Position numbers and translations under genes: made by a program. From PR03 sp031362725 (lineage in GTDB: Bacteria; Myxococcota_A; UBA9160; PR03), in NCBI GenBank assembly GCA_031362725.1, contig JANLTC010000054.1:1-19693 (forward strand): 19,693 nucleotides of DNA, in the 5' to 3' direction. Positions 15,955 through 19,693 of this stretch are shown here, in pieces. Under the pieces are notes generated by a model, which did not search any database, had not been told where the DNA came from, and saw only the letters and a program-made list of their open reading frames with translations. Positions within the stretch are counted from its first letter, which is position 1; each line of letters begins with the position of its first letter.

Positions 15955-16160
15955 TGCCACACCAGCGCGTTCGCAGGGCGCTGATGCGACAGATTGCGGT
16001 GCTGGTCTGCCTCGCCGCGCTGATCGTTCCGGCAGCCGTTCGCTGCGCGGGCCCGATCCTCGAGGAAACCTCGAGCACGCCTGTGGCTGCCGGTCTGGTC
16101 CAATGGGATGCCCGCACGATCACCGGCCCGCGGAACTTCTTGCGCGGCTACCCGGCAATC
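15954..16160 (+). pseudogene. Truncated exported ORF (possibly pyrophosphatase N-terminus)
   Basis: The ATG at 15954 overlaps the sulfatase stop (TGATG), so this frame was probably the next gene of that operon; a second ATG at 15984 is possible. It encodes a basic n-region, a hydrophobic signal core (IAVLVCLAALIVPAA) and about 45 mature residues ending RNFLRGYPA. After about 16157 the sequence changes abruptly to the complement of the beta-helix gene's C-terminal anchor, and the frame, though open to 16475, becomes Arg-rich nonsense. From memory, FLRGYPA resembles the stretch before the catalytic core of exported family I inorganic pyrophosphatases, but this is weak. The truncated nature is clearer than the identity. 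Confidence 0.5.
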
Positions 16161-18048
16161 GTCGCGCTGCGCGTCGGCGCAACACCCACAACACACCCAC
16201 CAGCTCGGCCCCCAGGCCGCAGTTCAGCCCTTCGCTGCTCAACGGGGCTGATGCGCACGCACCGTCGCGGGGTGCGAGCGGAACGCCGCCATTGGCCGAG
16301 GCGCCGCCGTCGAAGTCGATCTGGCCGTCGCCGTCGTCGTCGAGACCGTTCTGACACAGCGGATCCTCGCGCACCGCAGAAGGATCGGCGCAACCGGGGT
16401 CTCCGGGCGAGTCGACAAGACCGTCGCCGTCGTTGTCGAGTCCGTCGCTGCACGGCTGCGAGGTCGGGTAGGTGATCCGCGCAACTCCGAAGGCGAGGCC
16501 GAGATACGGATTGCAACTCGCCACGGCTGCGACATGCGGACTTGCCGACGTCGTGCTCGCGAGTGGGATGCAAACGATCTCGGGCGCCGTCCAGCGGCGT
16601 CGCCAGAAGCAGTAGTCCGCGTTCTGGCTCTGCTGCGCCAGCGGCCAGCCCTGATTGGTCGCTCCGCTGAAGTTCTCCGGCGACGACTGGTACAGGTAGT
16701 TGTATGCGGTGGAGTTCGTCGCGTTCGCCGGGGTCGCACCCCGGAGGCCCAGGTTGTCGATCACGACGTTGCAACGCGTGTCCGTGTCGGCCGACTGGTT
16801 GCCGTAGGCGCTGTCGACGCCGACGAGGGTGTTGAATTGGATGTCGATGTCCGAGGCGGACGCCACCGGGAGGATCGCGACGGAGCTCCAGGTGCGACCA
16901 TTCGACATCCGCGTCTCGTGGATCAGGTTGCCCGCTACGATCCAGCTGCGATTGGGCACGATGCCCTGCGTCGAGTCCTGGATGACGTTGTTCGCCGCAA
17001 ACACATGTCCCGAACAGGAATTGCCCGCGGTGAGCGCCTGGCCGTTCGAGCCTGACCCACCGCAGGCGTAGCTCGGCGACGTCGGCCGGAATCCCCAGAG
17101 ACGATTGTTGGTGACGCGAGTCCACACGGACGGGCTCGCGCCCGGGTCGAGCTTCAGGTCGATGCCATTCTCGGCACAAGAGCAGTCGCCGTTCGGATCG
17201 AGTGCGCCCGTATCGCAGTCGATGCGCTTGGCCACCGTGATGTAGACATCGTTGCCGTCGATCACCGTCCCGTGTTGAATACCGGGTTCGCTGCAGTTCG
17301 ACGTGTGGCCCGCGACGGAGATCCCATCTCCCCAATCGTAGATTTCGTTGTCGAGAACCTTGTTGTTGTCGTTGCTCTCGAGGGCCGTATCACCCCAGGC
17401 GATCAGGACACCTGTGTAGTCGCCCGGCCGGCGGCCTTGATTGCCGTTGCGGATCACGTTTCCCTGCACGCTGTTGAAGATCGCGCGATTCCCGTTGTAG
17501 GCCGCGATGACGACCGCATTCTGCGAGGACAGCTGCGGCACGTGCTCGATTCCATCGATCAGGTTGCCGTCGAGGATGTTGCGATCGCCGCCGTAGATGG
17601 TCACGAACCACGCCGTCGCACCGTTGCGCGGTTGGATCGTGAGTCCCTGGATCACCCACCAACTGCCGAGGATCCGCAGACTCTCGAAGAGGGCACGCTG
17701 CGGGCGTTCGATCGCGTTGCGCTTGCCGTCCTGCGCGGCGAAGCGGAGCGACCGCCGGCGCTGTTGCGTTCCCGATGCCGTCAGGAGGAGTTCGCCGGCG
17801 GCGCGGTAGTCGCCAGGCTCCACGCAGAAGACGTATTTGGTCGGGTCGTTCAACTGCGCGAGCGTGGTCGTGAAGTTCGCCGGGGTGACGACGACGTCGC
17901 AGGCGAAGAGTTCGGAGCTCCGCTCGGTGTAGGGCGAATCCTCGAAAGGAACGACCGCGAGCGCGGAACGTGCGGCGAACAGGACCGTGATGACGAGGGC
18001 CACACGCGATGAAAAATGAATGACAGCCTCTTCTCGATGCCGCGACAT
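16120..18048 (-). CDS. Exported right-handed beta-helix protein with DNG-type calcium repeats and C-terminal anchor signal
   Basis: This 642-residue protein has a signal peptide (core VALVITVLFAA, end SALA), then repeated Asn-rich rungs (GNLIDG, GNVIRNGN, NNKVLDNEI, NNVIQD, GNLIHE, FNTLVG) typical of a parallel beta-helix of the pectate-lyase-like kind. Two Asp-rich repeats follow from Cys533 (CSDGLDNDGDG) and Cys565 (CQNGLDDDGDG), then Cys610-GLGAE, a hydrophobic helix and RRRAARR. The fold often serves carbohydrate binding or cleavage, or adhesion; no catalytic set can be named. The last 12 residues (LPGSRARSSAGR) lie beyond the basic end and are read antisense through the truncated plus-strand ORF, so the native stop seems lost. 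The ATG at 18048 has a weak ribosome-binding site. Stalk and C-terminus match the metalloprotease at 10842-12092. Confidence 0.8.
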   Translation of the reverse strand: MSRHREEAVIHFSSRVALVITVLFAARSALAVVPFEDSPYTERSSELFACDVVVTPANFTTTLAQLNDPTKYVFCVEPGDYRAAGELLLTASGTQQRRRSLRFAAQDGKRNAIERPQRALFESLRILGSWWVIQGLTIQPRNGATAWFVTIYGGDRNILDGNLIDGIEHVPQLSSQNAVVIAAYNGNRAIFNSVQGNVIRNGNQGRRPGDYTGVLIAWGDTALESNDNNKVLDNEIYDWGDGISVAGHTSNCSEPGIQHGTVIDGNDVYITVAKRIDCDTGALDPNGDCSCAENGIDLKLDPGASPSVWTRVTNNRLWGFRPTSPSYACGGSGSNGQALTAGNSCSGHVFAANNVIQDSTQGIVPNRSWIVAGNLIHETRMSNGRTWSSVAILPVASASDIDIQFNTLVGVDSAYGNQSADTDTRCNVVIDNLGLRGATPANATNSTAYNYLYQSSPENFSGATNQGWPLAQQSQNADYCFWRRRWTAPEIVCIPLASTTSASPHVAAVASCNPYLGLAFGVARITYPTSQPCSDGLDNDGDGLVDSPGDPGCADPSAVREDPLCQNGLDDDGDGQIDFDGGASANGGVPLAPRDGACASAPLSSEGLNCGLGAELVGVLWVLRRRAARRLPGSRARSSAGR

Positions 18049-18075
18049 CGGTGGATTCCGCTAGGCATCGCGAAT

Positions 18076-18087
18076 GTCGAATTCGAC
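18076..18087. promoter_or_regulatory. 12-bp perfect palindrome, candidate operator
   Basis: GTCGAATTCGAC is self-complementary and lies 28 bp upstream of the beta-helix gene start. Its AT-rich core in GC-rich DNA and its position suit a repressor site. No promoter elements were recognised with it. Confidence 0.3.
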
Positions 18088-18182
18088 GAGCGCGCGGAGT
18101 AGCACAGCGCAGATTGCATGCAGATGGCGTGCACGCGAGCGTCACGTAGTCGTACTCTCGTCTTTCGGCTTTGCGCCACAGC

Positions 18183-18220
18183 GACACGAGCCCGGAGACT
18201 TGCGCCTCCGGGCTCGTGTC
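18183..18220. terminator. 15-bp perfect hairpin downstream of the thiolase gene
   Basis: GACACGAGCCCGGAG (18183-18197) pairs perfectly with CTCCGGGCTCGTGTC (18206-18220) around an 8-nt loop. It lies 28 bp past the thiolase stop, where a terminator is expected. There is no T-tract on either side, so it is not a classical intrinsic terminator, but such hairpins often mark transcript ends in GC-rich genomes. Confidence 0.65.
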
Positions 18221-18247
18221 ATCTCCGACTTCGACGCAGCGCGCCGA

Positions 18248-19438
18248 CTACGCAGGTTTCCGATACACGGCCACCACCGCCGCGCCGCCGAGCCCGATGT
18301 TGTGCTGGATCGCCGCCTTCGCGCCGGCAACCTGGCGCTTGTCCGCGGTGCCGCGCAGCTGCCAGGTGAGTTCCGCGCACTGCGCGAGACCGGTCGCGCC
18401 GAGCGGGTGGCCCTTCGAGATCAGGCCGCCCGACGGATTCACGACCCACTTGCCGCCGTAGGTCGTTGCGCCCTCGTTCACGAGATCGCCACCCTTGCCG
18501 ACCGCCGCGAGCCCGAGCGCTTCGTAGGTGATCAGCTCGTTCGCGCTGAAGCAGTCGTGCAGCTCGACGACCTGCACGTTCTCCGGGCCGATGCCCGCTT
18601 GCTCGTACGCCTTGCGCGCCGCCATCTGCGACATGTCGAAGCCGACCATCTTGATGCAGCTCTTCTCGTCGAAGGTGCTCGGCAGGTCGGTCGCCATCGC
18701 CATGCCGGCGATCTCGATCGCCTGGCCCATCAGGTCGTGCTTGTTGACGAAGTCCTCGCTCGCGACGATCGCCGCGCCGGCGCCGTCGCTGGTCGGGCAA
18801 CACTGGAGCTTGGTCAGCGGCTCGAAGACCATCGGCGCATTCAGGATGTCTTCGAGGCTGTACTCCTGCTGGAACTGCGAGTAGGGGTTGTTCACCGAGT
18901 GCTTGTGATTCTTGTGGCCGATCTTCGCGAAGACCTCGGGCTTGGTGCCGTACTTCTCCATGTGTTCGCGACCGGCGTTGCCGAACATCTGCGGTGCAGC
19001 GGGCGCCTTCGCGAAACCGCGCAGCTCGACCATCGTCTTCATGTGCTTGTCGAGCGGGATCGTGCGATCGGTGTATTTGATGCCGAGCGAGCCCTTTTCC
19101 ATCTTCTCGAAGCCGAGCGCCATCGCGCACTCGACGATCCCGCCTTCGACGAGCTGCTTGGCCATGAACAGCGCCGTCGAGCCCGTCGAACAGTTGTTGT
19201 TGACGTTGTAGATCGGCACGCCCGAGAGGCCGATCTCGTAGACGGCGCGCTCGCCGCAGGTCGAATCGCCGTAGCAGTAGCCGACCGCCACCTGCTCGAC
19301 GGCGTCGTACGGAATCTTCGCGTCTGCGAGCGCCTTTTGGCCCGCCTCCTTCGCCATGTCCGGGTAGTCCCACTGCTTGGATCCCGGCTTTTCGAACTTC
19401 GTCATGCCAACGCCAATCACGTAGACCTTGCGACCCAT
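18248..19438 (-). CDS. SCP-x type thiolase / lipid-transfer protein
   Basis: This is a 396-residue thiolase-fold protein of the SCP-x (sterol carrier protein x, non-specific lipid-transfer) branch. The nucleophilic cysteine is Cys83 in NNNCSTGSTAL; the other active-site blocks are HDCFSANE (His294) and GGLISKGHPLGATG (His344). The usual final CGG block is replaced by QHNIGLGGAAV, as in this branch. Such enzymes cleave 3-ketoacyl-CoAs, including branched or sterol side chains, in the cytoplasm; the substrate is not evident here. The ATG at 19438 has AAAGGAG about 10 nt upstream. The stop of a TetR-type gene lies 30 bp upstream on the same strand, so regulator and thiolase are probably co-transcribed. 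A strong hairpin follows the gene. Confidence 0.92.
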   Translation of the reverse strand: MGRKVYVIGVGMTKFEKPGSKQWDYPDMAKEAGQKALADAKIPYDAVEQVAVGYCYGDSTCGERAVYEIGLSGVPIYNVNNNCSTGSTALFMAKQLVEGGIVECAMALGFEKMEKGSLGIKYTDRTIPLDKHMKTMVELRGFAKAPAAPQMFGNAGREHMEKYGTKPEVFAKIGHKNHKHSVNNPYSQFQQEYSLEDILNAPMVFEPLTKLQCCPTSDGAGAAIVASEDFVNKHDLMGQAIEIAGMAMATDLPSTFDEKSCIKMVGFDMSQMAARKAYEQAGIGPENVQVVELHDCFSANELITYEALGLAAVGKGGDLVNEGATTYGGKWVVNPSGGLISKGHPLGATGLAQCAELTWQLRGTADKRQVAGAKAAIQHNIGLGGAAVVAVYRKPA

Positions 19439-19468
19439 CTTCGTTCGTCTCCTTTGGGGGTTTCTTCG

Positions 19469-19693
19469 TCAACTCCGCAGCGCGCCGTCCTGATGAACTT
19501 CGCTCGCCTGCGGCTCGCTGCGCGCGCTACTTCGCAGCGCTTGCGCCGCCATCTCTTTCCACAGTTGGAGAAGACGACTGCGAGCCGTGTCATCGCTGCG
19601 CAGGATCTTCTGGAGCGCCATGCCGCGCGCCAGATGCATGGTCAACTGGAGAACCGCGTCGAAGCGCTCGGCGGATGCGAGATCGCCGGCGAC
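19469..19693 (-). CDS. TetR-family regulator, C-terminal fragment (runs off the window)
   Basis: The visible 74 residues are the C-terminal end of a protein whose start lies beyond the window edge. The helical stretch LARGMALQKILRSDD followed by RLLQLWKEMA resembles the ligand-domain end of TetR-type repressors. The last part (SSARSEPQASEVHQDGALRS) is low in structure and is encoded by a copy of the 43-bp repeat found at 10716-10848, so it looks like a repeat-derived extension. The gene precedes the thiolase by 30 bp and may control it. The identification rests on a short segment without the DNA-binding domain, so it is tentative. Confidence 0.55.
   Translation of the reverse strand, partial: VAGDLASAERFDAVLQLTMHLARGMALQKILRSDDTARSRLLQLWKEMAAQALRSSARSEPQASEVHQDGALRS
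19483..19530 (-). repeat. Diverged copy of the 43-bp repeat inside the TetR-like 3' end
   Basis: On the minus strand this reads AGCGAGCC-GCA-GGCGAGCG followed by AAGTTCATCAGG. Repeat copy 3 at 10805-10848 has AGCGAGCC-ACC-GGCGAGCG and GTTGATCAGG, with a 3-nt length difference between. Here the repeat is translated and makes up most of the protein's last 20 residues. Confidence 0.65.

Noticed and set aside
14011..15960. 649-codon minus-strand open frame opposite the alkylsulfatase
   Set aside because: The plus strand carries all the zinc ligands and domain order of an alkylsulfatase; the minus frame is Arg/Glu-rich noise.
16160..16475. C-terminal half of the plus-strand ORF that begins at 15954
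   Set aside because: Beyond about 16157 this frame is antisense to the beta-helix protein's stalk and reads as Arg-rich nonsense.

Overview
The window is GC-rich bacterial DNA (roughly two thirds G+C by eye), densely coded on both strands. I see no rRNA, tRNA or CRISPR array. Several traits together suggest an uncultured deltaproteobacterial-type lineage (Myxococcota, Binatota or Desulfobacterota-like): a DUF1552 protein, a decaheme MtrA/DmsE plus MtrB/PioB pair, exported proteins with Asp-rich DNG-type calcium repeats, and an SCP-x type thiolase. This placement is inference from gene content, not a phylogenetic result.

Layout. 1-93 is a perfect 29-bp inverted repeat with no gene. 110-2722 (minus) holds a CYTH-CHAD protein followed by a YchF/Obg-like ATPase. 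2878-3504 (plus) is an ICMT-like membrane methyltransferase that converges on, and overlaps, a minus-strand pair: a TauD-family dioxygenase (4357-5214) and a class I glutamine amidotransferase (3464-4360), coupled by an ATGA overlap. From 5556 to 10695 (plus) four genes run almost without gaps: a Tat-exported DUF1552 protein, a ten-heme DmsE/MtrA-type cytochrome, an MtrB/PioB-type outer-membrane barrel, and a small Reeler-like (choice-of-anchor V-like) protein with a PEP-CTERM tail. This is the most notable block: it looks like a trans-outer-membrane electron conduit with unusual partners.

After three tandem 43-44 bp repeats (10716-10848) comes a minus-strand exported matrixin-like metalloprotease (10842-12092), divergent from a spermidine-synthase-like methyltransferase-fold protein (12286-12984). 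13042-13874 (minus) is an MntA/HepT toxin-antitoxin pair in which hepT is split by an amber codon. 13963-15954 (plus) is a type III alkylsulfatase, followed by a truncated exported ORF that ends at an apparent rearrangement junction. On the other side of that junction lies a minus-strand right-handed beta-helix protein (16120-18048). It carries the same kind of calcium-repeat stalk and C-terminal sorting signal as the metalloprotease. The window closes with an SCP-x thiolase (18248-19438, minus) and the 3' end of a TetR-type regulator (19469 to the edge), whose tail is made of another copy of the 43-bp repeat.

Themes. Electron transfer across the outer membrane is the clearest system. Surface display is a second theme: a PEP-CTERM signal and a different Cys-Gly-x-Gly-x-Glu C-terminal signal coexist. 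Genome decay and rearrangement is the third: a broken hepT, a truncated ORF fused tail to tail with a neighbour, and repeat-derived protein termini. The TauD dioxygenase and the alkylsulfatase could both serve sulfur scavenging, but they are not adjacent and this link is only inferred.
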